Source: Pseudomonas uvaldensis
GTDB lineage: Bacteria; Pseudomonadota; Gammaproteobacteria; Pseudomonadales; Pseudomonadaceae
Assembly: GCF_021271205.1 (NCBI RefSeq)
Contig: NZ_JAIWKS010000007.1
Span: 124,001 to 188,000 of the forward strand
Length of the DNA stretch: 64,000 nucleotides
Reading direction: 5' to 3'
How positions within the stretch are numbered: the first letter of the stretch is position 1; every line of letters begins with the position of its first letter. Both the position numbers and the translations under genes were made by a program. Shown here piece after piece: positions 15,135 through 24,232 of this stretch. The notes below the pieces were generated by a model. That model saw only the letters and a program-made list of their open reading frames with translations. It was not told where the DNA came from and made no database searches.

Positions 15135-18100
15135 TCAACTGGACGGAGCCGGCGGCATCCAATGGCTGATCGAGGGCTCGGGCTTGCCGTCCGCGCCGTG
15201 GATCAGCTCGTAGTTGAGCGCATATACGTTCCGGTCCAGGCTGACGGTGAGCTTGCCGGCGGCGACGCCTTGCGTTGACACCAAAAGATCGCCCTGCGGC
15301 GTGTAGATATCCATGTAGTAGTCATCCGGCGAACTGCCGTCGTCGGTATAGGAGAGCACGTAGACATACCCCTTGGCCTCCACGTCCAGGTCGAGATAAG
15401 TCGCCTGTCCACGGGCGTTCAGCGCCAACGTCGACGAGGTCTTGTCCTGGAAGTACTTGACCGGATTACCGTGGATGTCAAACGCCTGCACCCGTGCGTT
15501 GTCGGCTTCGAGCACCATCACTACACCATCCAGACCGATGGCGATCGCTACCGGATCCGACAGCAGCCCCTCCCGCGAGCCCTTGCCGCAGAGCAGGCAG
15601 GCGTCCTGGGCTTCACCATCCGCGACGGGTGCGCTCGACAGCTCGCATCGCAGCAGTTTGCTTCGCCCGGTACTGATGGCAAATACATAACCCTGCGGGT
15701 GCAGGACGAAATCGTCCAGTGGGATACCCGCCGGGAATCGACCATAGCTCTGCCCCACCCCGGACTGAAGAGGAGCGCATTTCGCTTCGTTGTCATAGCT
15801 CAGCGTGACTTTGCGAAGATGAACATACGACGGTGCGTCATACTCGCTACCGGCTGCAATCGGGTTGCCGTCGAGAAAGAAGTTTCTCCCCGACCCGTCC
15901 GACGGGCTCACCAGGTCGTAGCAGATGCCGGACTTGCCGGTATAGCCGACGTCGAGTGGCTGGTAGGCCTGCTCCGGTGGCGCGAGAAGTGACACGTTCT
16001 GCACCGTGTACATGGCATCGATCGACCGGGGGTTGGTCGGGAGGTTTTCCGGAATGTTCAGATGAGTGGCCTGCCAGCCGTAGCCGATCGACGCGGGGCC
16101 CTGCGCCAGGGTAATGCTCGTCAGGCTGAGCAGATCCGAGCCGGAGGTCGCCGTGGCCGTCGGCAGCGGCGCGCCCTTGCTCCACACGTGCGCACCGCCC
16201 TCGTAGACCAGCTTCTCCACGTGCTCGTAGACCGAGCTTTTGGTCAGTGGAGGCAAGCTGTTCTTGATCTCCAGGTCCGGTATCACCAGCGTGCTGCCGT
16301 CCGTGCCCAACGCGGGTGTCCAGTCAGTGCCCCCTTTGCCCGCAACCCATCCGTCGTCGGCGTAGAAAATGGCAGTCACCTTCAACTTTCCTCCACCCGG
16401 AACGCCCTTGAAACTGATCGGGATGGGTTGGTTGTTCGTCCCCTGCGACAACGAAAACGTCTTGGAAGGGACCGTCACCTGGCTGTCGTACGAGACAGTG
16501 ACCACGTAATGCGTCGCCTGCATGGGGAAGTAATGGAACTGCGAGTCCGGCATGAGGGTGATATTCAGATCGATGGTCCTCGTCACCGTTGAGGTATAGA
16601 TCGGCGCGGCCTCAAGCACCTCAAATATCGTCTGGCCAAGCTGCACAGCGGTAATCGCCGCGTTGACCGCTTCCAGGGCCAGGTCCACGAATGGGATCGC
16701 CTCCTCCAGGGCCCCTTGCGCGATAAACTCCAGCAACATGGCCTTCAAGCCTGTCTTCCACAACAAGGGCCCGATGATGTTGGCCAGCTTGAGGAGAACC
16801 TCCTTGATTCCACCCGTCAATGCGTAGTCGATGATCGCCGCGTCGATCGTCGCCAAGACGCCCAGGATCCCAACGTAGACCGCGTTGTCCTTCAGCAGAT
16901 TGGTGACGAACTCCGTCTTCATCAAGGCGGCCCCCGCGGCGAGCGCGATGATCGGGATCGCATACTCGAAGGTTGCCGTCATGAAGATGCCCAGGAGACA
17001 GATATGCCGGTCGGTATGCCCGGGGCCGAAAATCCCAAGGCCCGCCAGATGGATGTTCACCGCGTTGGCCGCGTCCGGCACGGGGAACGACAGCGTCATA
17101 TCGGTGACATCGATAGGGATACCGGCGATCTCATCGATGGGCCCGACTCGGTCGAGGTACTTGGTTGTGGCGGTGCCGCTGAACATACTGGGAACCGAAA
17201 CCGCCGGCCATGAATCCGGTGGCGCGACGGGAGTGCCGCGGGCATCCAGGAACTCGATGTAGGCTCCCAGGTGCCTGAGCCACTGGTTCTCCACCGTCAC
17301 GGACATGTTGCTGCCGTCGTACTTCACGCTGGCAGGGTCGACCACGACGCCCAGGCCCGGGGTCAGGTTCTTCAATTGCCATTGGGAGTCCTGGTCACGC
17401 CGGCGCATTGAATGAGTGCCGGCCGTGCCCTGGTACTCGCTCGATACGACACCCTCGAACACTTTCCACAGCGCGCCGCGAAGGTATTCATCCTGCCGGG
17501 ATAACTGGATCGCCAGTGGCAATGTACTCGACACGGCCATCCGCACGCCCTCGTTGAGCTTGGACGTATAGAGCGGTTTGTCGCCGTCGTACACCTGCTG
17601 TTTATTCCAGTCGAGCAGCGGTACTTTTTTCTGCCACGCGTCACCGGCTCCGTTGATCGTATCCACCAAGGTGTTGGCATCATTGGCAATCGCCTCCTTG
17701 ATGCAGCTTTCCTTGATATACGCCGGGATGGCACCGCCGTTGTCACCACTGAGATTCAGCAGGCTCGGGTGATGGAAAAGCACGGCCACCGCGGCCTCCA
17801 TGGCCTCGACGTAATTATCGACGTGGTCCGGGAAATCGCCCTCCAGGACCAGCGGTTCGAGATGTTCCGACGTGATGCCGTACCTGGCGAGTTTGTCGCG
17901 TGCCGAAGCGAGTACGTCCTTGCCGCGCCTCTTCATTTCTTCCCGTGCAGCCGCTCTGCCGGCCTTGGGAACGTGCAAGAACATGGAGAGGGTGTTGCGG
18001 ATCGATCCCTCACCGGTTCCCGTGGACACGGTGACCAGTGCCGGGCGGTTCGAGGGGACGGGAAGGTCCTCGATGTAATGCGTGACGTGCTCCTGAGCAA

Positions 18101-18308
18101 GCAGGGCCAGGAAAGGCGTGTCCTGGCTGGCCCGTGCCAGGGTCTGCGGCGTGTGACGTTCGAGCCGGTATTGCCTCAGATTCGCGTGCAGGAGCACGTC
18201 GTCCGGGTCCTTGCAGTGCCGGAGGTCGAAGTGCAGCGTGCGCGTCTCGGTCGGTCCGGGCAGTTTGTCCGTGCGCCGGCCGGCCGCCCCATCATTCCCT
18301 TGATTCAT
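15135..18308 (-). CDS. Large uncharacterised protein with C-terminal NHL/beta-propeller-like region
   Basis: A 1057-residue protein that I do not recognise as a named family. GGGAAG lies before the ATG. The first 370 residues are mixed alpha/beta with no signal peptide. Around residues 430-520 there are hydrophobic helices (ATFEYAIPIIALAAGAAL; VYVGILGVLATIDAAI). Residues 560-700 are beta-rich with threonine and valine strands. Residues about 860-1040 show repeated units of the NHL/SMP-30 propeller kind (LHPQGYVFAIS, AIGLDGVVMVLEADNARVQAFD, YLDLDVEAKGYVYVLSY). It follows the pentapeptide-repeat gene by 66 bases on the same strand, so the two are probably co-transcribed. Size, lone hydrophobic block and lipase neighbour would fit a secreted or contact-delivered factor, but no secretion signal was identified. 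Confidence 0.7.
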   Translation of the reverse strand: MNQGNDGAAGRRTDKLPGPTETRTLHFDLRHCKDPDDVLLHANLRQYRLERHTPQTLARASQDTPFLALLAQEHVTHYIEDLPVPSNRPALVTVSTGTGEGSIRNTLSMFLHVPKAGRAAAREEMKRRGKDVLASARDKLARYGITSEHLEPLVLEGDFPDHVDNYVEAMEAAVAVLFHHPSLLNLSGDNGGAIPAYIKESCIKEAIANDANTLVDTINGAGDAWQKKVPLLDWNKQQVYDGDKPLYTSKLNEGVRMAVSSTLPLAIQLSRQDEYLRGALWKVFEGVVSSEYQGTAGTHSMRRRDQDSQWQLKNLTPGLGVVVDPASVKYDGSNMSVTVENQWLRHLGAYIEFLDARGTPVAPPDSWPAVSVPSMFSGTATTKYLDRVGPIDEIAGIPIDVTDMTLSFPVPDAANAVNIHLAGLGIFGPGHTDRHICLLGIFMTATFEYAIPIIALAAGAALMKTEFVTNLLKDNAVYVGILGVLATIDAAIIDYALTGGIKEVLLKLANIIGPLLWKTGLKAMLLEFIAQGALEEAIPFVDLALEAVNAAITAVQLGQTIFEVLEAAPIYTSTVTRTIDLNITLMPDSQFHYFPMQATHYVVTVSYDSQVTVPSKTFSLSQGTNNQPIPISFKGVPGGGKLKVTAIFYADDGWVAGKGGTDWTPALGTDGSTLVIPDLEIKNSLPPLTKSSVYEHVEKLVYEGGAHVWSKGAPLPTATATSGSDLLSLTSITLAQGPASIGYGWQATHLNIPENLPTNPRSIDAMYTVQNVSLLAPPEQAYQPLDVGYTGKSGICYDLVSPSDGSGRNFFLDGNPIAAGSEYDAPSYVHLRKVTLSYDNEAKCAPLQSGVGQSYGRFPAGIPLDDFVLHPQGYVFAISTGRSKLLRCELSSAPVADGEAQDACLLCGKGSREGLLSDPVAIAIGLDGVVMVLEADNARVQAFDIHGNPVKYFQDKTSSTLALNARGQATYLDLDVEAKGYVYVLSYTDDGSSPDDYYMDIYTPQGDLLVSTQGVAAGKLTVSLDRNVYALNYELIHGADGKPEPSISHWMPPAPSS

Positions 18309-18374
18309 GATTGCTTCCCTGTCATCGATGATATTGGATGCGAACGTTCGCGCAGGATATGTCGTGTCTCGCGG

Positions 18375-20171
18375 TCAGCTGTGGTCGTTGTAATGCCAGT
18401 CGCTCATGGGGGCGTCGTTGGCGTGCCACATAGTGCCGGTGCACGGCCCTGTCTGGCCGTTCGGGCACGTCGCGTCAATGGTGTTCTCCGGCAGCTGTGT
18501 GATGCCGTACGTAAGCTGGGTCGTATCTTCCCGGCCGCCATGGACATTCAAGGTGCCTTCCTCTGTGCTGACGGCCGCTCCCGTGAAATTGACGCCCTTT
18601 GTGTTCGCACCGGAAAAATCGACCCCTTGAAGACACGCGCTCGCGAACGAGCAGGCGCGTTGATCATCCACGGTCGCCAGATCGACACCGACGAATTTGG
18701 CGTTGATGAGGCACGCTCCGTCGAAGGTGGCACCCACAGCATTCTGTCCACTTACACCCGAGAAATTAGCCGCGAAGAGGTACGCCCCCGTGAAGTCCAC
18801 CTGTTTGATGGTCGCATCGACCAGCGTCGCTTTGCCGCCATACAAGTAGCAGAACGGCATCATGGCGTACGACAGGTCCGCGTTGCTGAATGTGGCATTG
18901 AGCAGGTACGCACCGCTCAGATTACAGCGGTGCTTGCCGTCCGGTGTCGAGAAGGTGGCATGGTCGAACTTGGTGTAGGACAGGTCCGCGTTCACCAGGT
19001 TGGCGCCCCCGAGCTGAGCGTTGGAAAAGTCCGAGTAGCTGATGCTTGGAGAGCCCACGGCACCGAACTGCACGCCGGTCAGCACGGCATATTTTGCGAT
19101 CAGATTATCGAGCGTCCCATCGAGGATCGCCGCGCCCGGGTGGTCGGGATCTTCCATCATGAACTGGACACCGTCCATCTGTGCATAGCTCCAGACGTAG
19201 ATATCATCATCCTCGCCGTCGAACTCATGCGTGAGGATCTTGTTCACCCGGGCGTTCGAAAAAATAGTTCGGTTTGTCTCAGCTCGAGTGATGCAGATGG
19301 GCTTGGTGAGATCCGAAAGGGTCGCCAGGGACAGGTCGGCGCCTGTCAGGTCAGCGCCTTCCAAGTTACAGTTGTCGAACACTGCCCCTGAAAAGTCGCA
19401 TCCTTTCAGGCTGGCGTTGCTGAAATCGACGTCCTTGAGCGAGGCGTTACAAAAGCTCGCGCCATCCAACTTGCAACCGCGAAAATTACTGCCATCAAGC
19501 ACCGCCTCCGGGAAATTCGCGGTGCCCGAAAAGGTGACATTGCTCAGATTGCTGTTTGTCACCCGGGTACCGGAGAAATCAGCATTGTTCAGGAACAGAT
19601 ACCCGAAGTCGGTCTGGTCGTAAGTCTGCTTGTTCAGGTCCCATGCAGCCGGGAGTAGCTGCTTCGTCGTGAGAGGTGCAGACACGTTGGCAAACTCCAC
19701 GGCCTTCGCCACATCTGTCCAGACGACCGTCTTGTCCAGGATGTCCATATAGAAGACCGATACAACCGACTTGCCTTGGACGAGCTCCATCCAGATGGTG
19801 TTATTCATTGGCGGGATCCCGTACTTGGTGCCGCTCGACAGAGCAAGGGTCGCAGGTGTGTCTGGAGAGGTAAGCGCAACATAGAAATCGCCTGCGGCAC
19901 CGCCCGGAATCGAGCTGCCAAAGTCCAACCACACCCCGTCGTGCACCGATTGGACCTGAAGCCAGTTGTGGCCGCCCAGGCTGACAGTGTCGGGGGTGAA
20001 GCTATCCCCCAGGTAAAAGGCAAATAAGGTCGCGTCTTTCAAGTCGCCGTTGTCCGATAGCTGACAGGCCAACGAATCACCCTGGCGGTAGGCGAACCAG
20101 GTACTGGTATTAATAACGTTGGTGAGGTAGTAACAGCCGATGTAAGTTTTCACGGCGTTCGGGTTGGTCAT
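18375..20171 (-). CDS. Pentapeptide-repeat protein with novel N-terminal domain
   Basis: A 598-residue protein. Residues 1-190 form a beta-rich domain without a recognised family (TYIGCYYLTNVINTS, VQSVHDGVWLDFGSS). Residues about 190-535 are pentapeptide repeats of the A(D/N)LxX kind, for example LNNADFSGTRVTNSNLSNVTF, broken here by the rule on length, and repeated ADLSYAxx and ANLVNADLS units. They should fold as a right-handed square beta-helix, interrupted by loops near 320-350 and 400. A cysteine-containing tail follows. The ATG at 20171 has GAGGAAG upstream; an in-frame start 42 bases earlier is less likely. It lies between the lipase gene and the 1057-aa gene on one strand. Pentapeptide proteins can be DNA-mimic protectors of gyrase, effectors or scaffolds; the role here is unknown. 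Confidence 0.82.
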   Translation of the reverse strand: MTNPNAVKTYIGCYYLTNVINTSTWFAYRQGDSLACQLSDNGDLKDATLFAFYLGDSFTPDTVSLGGHNWLQVQSVHDGVWLDFGSSIPGGAAGDFYVALTSPDTPATLALSSGTKYGIPPMNNTIWMELVQGKSVVSVFYMDILDKTVVWTDVAKAVEFANVSAPLTTKQLLPAAWDLNKQTYDQTDFGYLFLNNADFSGTRVTNSNLSNVTFSGTANFPEAVLDGSNFRGCKLDGASFCNASLKDVDFSNASLKGCDFSGAVFDNCNLEGADLTGADLSLATLSDLTKPICITRAETNRTIFSNARVNKILTHEFDGEDDDIYVWSYAQMDGVQFMMEDPDHPGAAILDGTLDNLIAKYAVLTGVQFGAVGSPSISYSDFSNAQLGGANLVNADLSYTKFDHATFSTPDGKHRCNLSGAYLLNATFSNADLSYAMMPFCYLYGGKATLVDATIKQVDFTGAYLFAANFSGVSGQNAVGATFDGACLINAKFVGVDLATVDDQRACSFASACLQGVDFSGANTKGVNFTGAAVSTEEGTLNVHGGREDTTQLTYGITQLPENTIDATCPNGQTGPCTGTMWHANDAPMSDWHYNDHS

Positions 20172-20344
20172 TTCAGCTTCCTCATCGGCTGGTCCGCGGT
20201 GGCGAGAAAACACAAAAAACAGAATCCGGCATCAGACATAGTTGCTCCGCAATTAATCGCCGATTGATGAGCGAGAAAAAACTACGGTTCTTGGCAGAAG
20301 ACGATTCAAGCACCGTTGTAATTAGAAAGTTTCCGGATATCCGA

Positions 20345-20380
20345 GTGGCAGGCTTCCCATGGAAGGCCTCTGCCTGCCAC
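20345..20380 (-). terminator. Hairpin downstream of the lipase gene
   Basis: GTGGCAGGC (20345-20353) pairs with GCCTGCCAC (20372-20380), with further partial pairing inside. It lies 30 bases after the lipase stop and before the pentapeptide gene's leader, so the lipase may be transcribed apart from the two genes downstream. No U-tract of note. Confidence 0.5.
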
Positions 20381-20409
20381 CCGAATATCAGGACAGCGAA
20401 ACTATTCCA

Positions 20410-21396
20410 TTAACTGCCGGACGGCGGCATCGGTATATCGCCAGGTTGCAAACCCAGCAGTGTCATGTACTCGTAGATGTGCTGATAGCCGGACTGAGAC
20501 TCGTAGCTTTTGCAATCGGAATTGGGTTTCCCACAGAGCCGCAGTTCCATGTTCGCGCTGCCCATTCCCCATTGCGTATAGTTCAGGTTGTTATTCACAA
20601 CCTTGTCGATGTTGGAGCACACCGAATTCTTCATGAAGTCATCAATGGCGTTGTCATAGACCGTCAGGGAGAAATTGAGCGAAGTGGCGCACCACGCCAT
20701 CGGAACGACATCCAGGCTGTTGTAGATGCGCAACGCATGACCGGCCATTTGCTTATTGAAATAGCTCGCGAAAAGACCGTCGCCCGCCGTGGGGGCGGCA
20801 AAGGTTTCACAAAAGTAGTTAAAGCCCGGAAATTTGTCTTTCAGATAAAGCGCGACCACCGACATCAGCGCGCCGCCGAGGCTATGACCGACCAAGCGGA
20901 TGTTCGTCCCACTTTTCTGCTTCCCTAGAAAATCGCACAGCGTGTCCTGAGAACCGACAGTAGGTGCCGTCGTCAGTATCGCGCCCACACCCTTTGCAGT
21001 GCCCTCGGCGATACTCGCCGTCACCTGGCAGCCCGGGATAACACTCTGCAATGACACCATGGGGAAAATATCCAGATCGTCCACCTGATCCTTCATGGAG
21101 TCGATGAGTGTCCCACTGGTCACGACGACGAGGTTGTTCTCATTGTTCCTGTCGGCCAGCACCACGGTAATGTGCGCCACGTGCTCGCCATCCGGCACCA
21201 GCGCGGGGCCCCAGACGATGTCATAACCGCCGCCTACCTTGGAGGCCTTGAGACGCGTAAGAATATTGTCCGAAACCTGACTCGACGTCGGGTTTTTCAT
21301 GTCTTTCCAGGTCTGAGAATGCAACGCCGCATTGTTGACCACGAAAGCATGCGTAAGACTGATCTGCCTTTGCAGAAGTGTGTCCGGGGTAGTCAT
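20410..21396 (-). CDS. Class 3 (fungal-type) lipase-like protein
   Basis: A 328-residue protein of the lipase_3 alpha/beta-hydrolase family. The nucleophile elbow GHSLGGAL has its Ser near residue 171, the acid is likely the Asp of NSLDVVPM near 228, and the base the His in GYQHIYEY near 305. No signal peptide is seen, so export, if any, would use another route such as type VI. The ATG has AAGGAGC upstream. It stands 123 bases after the GlxA-type gene, preceded by a 102-base leader that is duplicated about 13 kb away in front of a deleted copy of this same gene. Substrate (triglyceride, phospholipid or other ester) cannot be told from the sequence. Confidence 0.85.
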   Translation of the reverse strand: MTTPDTLLQRQISLTHAFVVNNAALHSQTWKDMKNPTSSQVSDNILTRLKASKVGGGYDIVWGPALVPDGEHVAHITVVLADRNNENNLVVVTSGTLIDSMKDQVDDLDIFPMVSLQSVIPGCQVTASIAEGTAKGVGAILTTAPTVGSQDTLCDFLGKQKSGTNIRLVGHSLGGALMSVVALYLKDKFPGFNYFCETFAAPTAGDGLFASYFNKQMAGHALRIYNSLDVVPMAWCATSLNFSLTVYDNAIDDFMKNSVCSNIDKVVNNNLNYTQWGMGSANMELRLCGKPNSDCKSYESQSGYQHIYEYMTLLGLQPGDIPMPPSGS

Positions 21397-21498
21397 GACT
21401 GCTCCTTGTCTCGAAGAAAGTTTTCAAGGGACCAACGAAAACCTGCGGCAGCCGTCGATCCTTCTGGGCCAGCAAGAGCGAGTGTAGTCGCAGTTTTT
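21397..21498 (-). repeat. Leader of the lipase gene, direct copy of 34341-34442
   Basis: This 102-base block abuts the lipase start codon and aligns without gaps to 34341-34442 with about ten differences (around 90% identity by eye). It includes the ribosome site (AAGGAGC) and a possible hairpin from GTTTTC with GAAAAC. On the minus strand it is also open in one frame (LLLAQKDRRLPQVFVG), but the differences between copies do not favour silent sites, so it is more likely a promoter/5' leader than a coding exon. Confidence 0.6.
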
Positions 21499-21519
21499 AA
21501 AAATGTGAGTGCTGACGAA

Positions 21520-22554
21520 TCACTTGACCCGCCGTCTCTCCATTGACGGGCGATAGCCAAAATACGAGCTGTAGCACTTGCTGAAATGGCTGGGGGAAAC
21601 AAACCCACAGGCCACCAGGACCTCCGTTTGCGAAAGCGCCGTGTACTGGAGCAGTCGTCGTGCTTCGGTGATGCGCAGTTCCAGGTAGTAACGTTGAGGG
21701 GGTGTGCCCAGCTGTTCCTTGAACAACCGCTCCAGTTGACGGCGGGAGCGTCCGGCATAGCGGGCCAGTTCAGGCATCGCCAACGGTTCTTCCAGGTTCG
21801 CTTCCATGAGCGAAATGACTTCGCGCAAGGGCGGGCTCACACATACCAGTGGGGAAGCTTTGATACGCCTGTACCGCGATTCTTCGAATGACAGAATGTC
21901 TTCAATGCCATCCACTAGCGCCTTGCCATGCAGTCCGCCTACCCAGCTCAACGCCATCTGGAAAGCGCCCGCCGGACTCGACGCGGTGAGCCGATCCTTG
22001 TCGATGACCAAAGCGTCACTGGTCACCTGAGTCGCCTTGGCAAGTTCCGCGAGCGCCGGTCGGTGCTCCGGATGAATGGCGCACCGGTAGCCATCGAGCA
22101 AACCGGCAACGCCGAGGAACCACGATCCGTTCCATAACCCCGCCAGGCTGATGCCGAGCCAGGACGCGCCTTGCAGCAACGCGATCAGGCCATCATCGGC
22201 CTTCAGCTCGGTCCGATAACCGCCGCAGATCACCAACAGATCCAGCCCCCGCAGCGTTTCCCGAGCCAGTACCGCATCGGGACGAATCACCAGCCCGAGA
22301 TCACTGACGACCTCGGCGCCGTCCAGCCCGAATGTGGTGGTCGAGAACAGGCCAGGCCGCAACAGATTCGCGGTCACGAGGGTGTCCAGGAACTGCGTGA
22401 ACGCCGGTAACGAAAAATGCTCGAGCAAAAGAAAGCCTGCGCGGGTTTCTCGTGCGGGTGTTGCCCTTTCTTCCGGCAGGAAGCGAAGGTTTTTACCTTG
22501 CATCACTCCGCTGAACTGACGCCGTGTGATCACTGACTGCCTCGCCTCGCTCAA
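21520..22554 (-). CDS. GlxA-family regulator: DJ-1/PfpI-like domain plus AraC HTH
   Basis: A 344-residue protein. Residues about 35-200 form a class I glutamine-amidotransferase-like (DJ-1/PfpI) sensing domain (LDLLVICGGYRTEL, ISLAGLWNGSWFLGVAGLLDGYR). Residues about 240-335 are an AraC-type double HTH (MPELARYAGRSRRQLERLFK, ACGFVSPSHFSKCYSSYFG) ending RPSMERRRVK. The nucleophile Cys of true amidases is replaced by Leu-Trp here. The architecture is that of CdhR, GbdR and ArgR of Pseudomonas, which control carnitine, glycine betaine and arginine use. The start overlaps the upstream permease stop (ATGA), making it the last gene of the amine-transport/catabolism operon, which it probably activates in response to the substrate. 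Confidence 0.87.
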   Translation of the reverse strand: MSEARQSVITRRQFSGVMQGKNLRFLPEERATPARETRAGFLLLEHFSLPAFTQFLDTLVTANLLRPGLFSTTTFGLDGAEVVSDLGLVIRPDAVLARETLRGLDLLVICGGYRTELKADDGLIALLQGASWLGISLAGLWNGSWFLGVAGLLDGYRCAIHPEHRPALAELAKATQVTSDALVIDKDRLTASSPAGAFQMALSWVGGLHGKALVDGIEDILSFEESRYRRIKASPLVCVSPPLREVISLMEANLEEPLAMPELARYAGRSRRQLERLFKEQLGTPPQRYYLELRITEARRLLQYTALSQTEVLVACGFVSPSHFSKCYSSYFGYRPSMERRRVK

Positions 22555-23387
22555 ACAAGCTTACGCGGCGAATGGCGTTGCAGTGCGCCGCGCGACAGCC
22601 GATCCAGCAGCAACGCCACCGCGACGATCGCCAGACCGGCGCGCAAGCCCAGTCCCATCTCCATTCGAGTGAGACCCCGCGTCACTTCGGCGCCCAGCCC
22701 ACCCGCCCCCACCAGCCCCGCCAATACCACCATCGCGAGCGAGAGCAGGATGCATTGGTTAAGGCCCACCAAAAGGGTCGGCGCGGCCGTTGGCAGTTCG
22801 ATCTTGAACAGGATGTCCCGCGGCGATGCGCCTGAGGCCTGTCCAAGCTCCAACAGCTCCTTGGGCAACTGCTTGAACGCCAGGGTGGTCAGTCGGAGCA
22901 TCGGTGGGATGCCGTAGACAATCGTAGCGATGATCGCCGGCACACGTCCCAGGCTGAACAACATCACCGCAGGGATCAGGTACACCCAGGGCGGGACGGT
23001 TTGCATGATGTTCAGAACCGGTAGAAGCGCTGCATCGACACGTTTTACCCGCGCGGCCAGGACGCCCAAAGGGAACGCGATGGCGACCGAGATGAGCACC
23101 GCCACCGCGACCAGGGCGATGGTTTGCATGGAGGCGCGCCAGAGCCCCGAGAACAAACAGAAGGCCAGCATCACAGCGGCATACGCCGCCACTTTCTTGT
23201 TGGCGAAAAACACCGCCGCCATGACCACCAGGCCAATGAGGACGTAGGGATGAGGAGCGAGCAATACGCTTTCCACTGCACCCAGGGTCGTTTCGATGAC
23301 CTTGCTGATGACGACGAACAACCCGTGGAAATTGGCGTTGAGCCAATCGACGACGGGTGCCAGAAAGGCGCCGGGAGAAAAGTTCAT
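22551..23387 (-). CDS. ABC transporter permease, ProW/OpuAB type (second copy)
   Basis: A 278-residue membrane protein with six or seven helices and the binding-protein-dependent transport permease motif (LELGQASGASPRDILFKIELPTA, read here in two parts, near residue 185). It resembles ProW/ChoW permeases for glycine betaine, choline or proline betaine. It overlaps the preceding permease gene by four bases and the GlxA-type gene by four bases. Two paralogous permeases next to each other suggest a heterodimeric channel. Confidence 0.88.
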   Translation of the reverse strand: MNFSPGAFLAPVVDWLNANFHGLFVVISKVIETTLGAVESVLLAPHPYVLIGLVVMAAVFFANKKVAAYAAVMLAFCLFSGLWRASMQTIALVAVAVLISVAIAFPLGVLAARVKRVDAALLPVLNIMQTVPPWVYLIPAVMLFSLGRVPAIIATIVYGIPPMLRLTTLAFKQLPKELLELGQASGASPRDILFKIELPTAAPTLLVGLNQCILLSLAMVVLAGLVGAGGLGAEVTRGLTRMEMGLGLRAGLAIVAVALLLDRLSRGALQRHSPRKLV

Positions 23388-24232
23388 GGTTGCTCTCCGT
23401 TGGGTGCTCGAACGGCGCTTTGCGCCAGCCGGTCCAGAATCATGGTCAGGATCACGATGGCGATGGCCGCGTTGATGGACTTGGCAATATCCAGTGTGCG
23501 GACCGCACCATAGATGGACTCACCCAGGCCTCCCGATCCAACGATGCCGGCAATCACTACCATGCCGAACGCCATCATCAGGCTCTGGTTCACACCGGCC
23601 ATGATGCTGGGAAGCGCGAACGGCAAGCGGATCTTGTAGAACATCTGCCAACCGGTAACGCCGCTGGCGTCGCCCAGTTCGATGAAGGCCTTGGGCGTCA
23701 TGCGAATGCCCAGCGACGTCAGGCGAAACGCCGGTGGCACCGCCACGATGAAGGTTGCCAGCAGCGCGGTGGCCGGGCCATACCCCAGCAAGGCAATTGC
23801 CGGTAGCAGATAGATATAAGGCGGCATCGTCTGGATCAGATCCAGGCAGGGGTCTACGACACGATCAATGGACGGTGCGAGCCCCGCCAATACGCCCAGG
23901 GGTATAGCCACCAGTAAGGCCAGGAACGTAGCCGTCAGTACCAAGGAAAGGGTGCTTGCCGTTTCTGCCCACAAACCGATAAAGGCACAAAACAACAACG
24001 CCAGCCCGGACAGGATCGCGAAGCGCCTGCCGACGGCGCGCCAACCGATCAGCGCGATCAACAGCGCAATGACATAAGACGGTGGTGACGCAATGCACCA
24101 CAAGACCGCTTTATAAACGCCGGCCAGCGCCGCGTTCATGGCGTCGAATACGAACTCACCGTTGTCTGCAAGCCAGCCAAGCCCGGCGTCTATCGCAGCG
24201 TCGAACTGACTGGAAAAGTCGGGCGTGTTCAT
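23384..24232 (-). CDS. ABC transporter permease, ProW/OpuAB type (first copy)
   Basis: A 282-residue membrane protein with the same layout as its neighbour; the coupling motif IELGDASGVTGWQMFYKIRLP is near residue 190 (one residue trimmed). The ATG at 24232 overlaps the ATPase stop by four bases (ATGA), which decides this start over the one nine codons upstream. With the second permease, the ATPase and the periplasmic protein it makes a complete quaternary-amine-type importer. Confidence 0.88.
   Translation of the reverse strand: MNTPDFSSQFDAAIDAGLGWLADNGEFVFDAMNAALAGVYKAVLWCIASPPSYVIALLIALIGWRAVGRRFAILSGLALLFCAFIGLWAETASTLSLVLTATFLALLVAIPLGVLAGLAPSIDRVVDPCLDLIQTMPPYIYLLPAIALLGYGPATALLATFIVAVPPAFRLTSLGIRMTPKAFIELGDASGVTGWQMFYKIRLPFALPSIMAGVNQSLMMAFGMVVIAGIVGSGGLGESIYGAVRTLDIAKSINAAIAIVILTMILDRLAQSAVRAPNGEQP

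Noticed and set aside
17769..19391. 540-codon plus-strand frame across the 1057-aa and pentapeptide genes
   Set aside because: Spans the gap between two well supported minus-strand genes with good ribosome sites; its regular look comes from the pentapeptide repeats read backwards.
18540..19620. Periodic DNA pattern that might be taken for a tandem or CRISPR-like repeat
   Set aside because: The periodicity is about 15 bases and results from pentapeptide codons; no conserved repeat-spacer structure.
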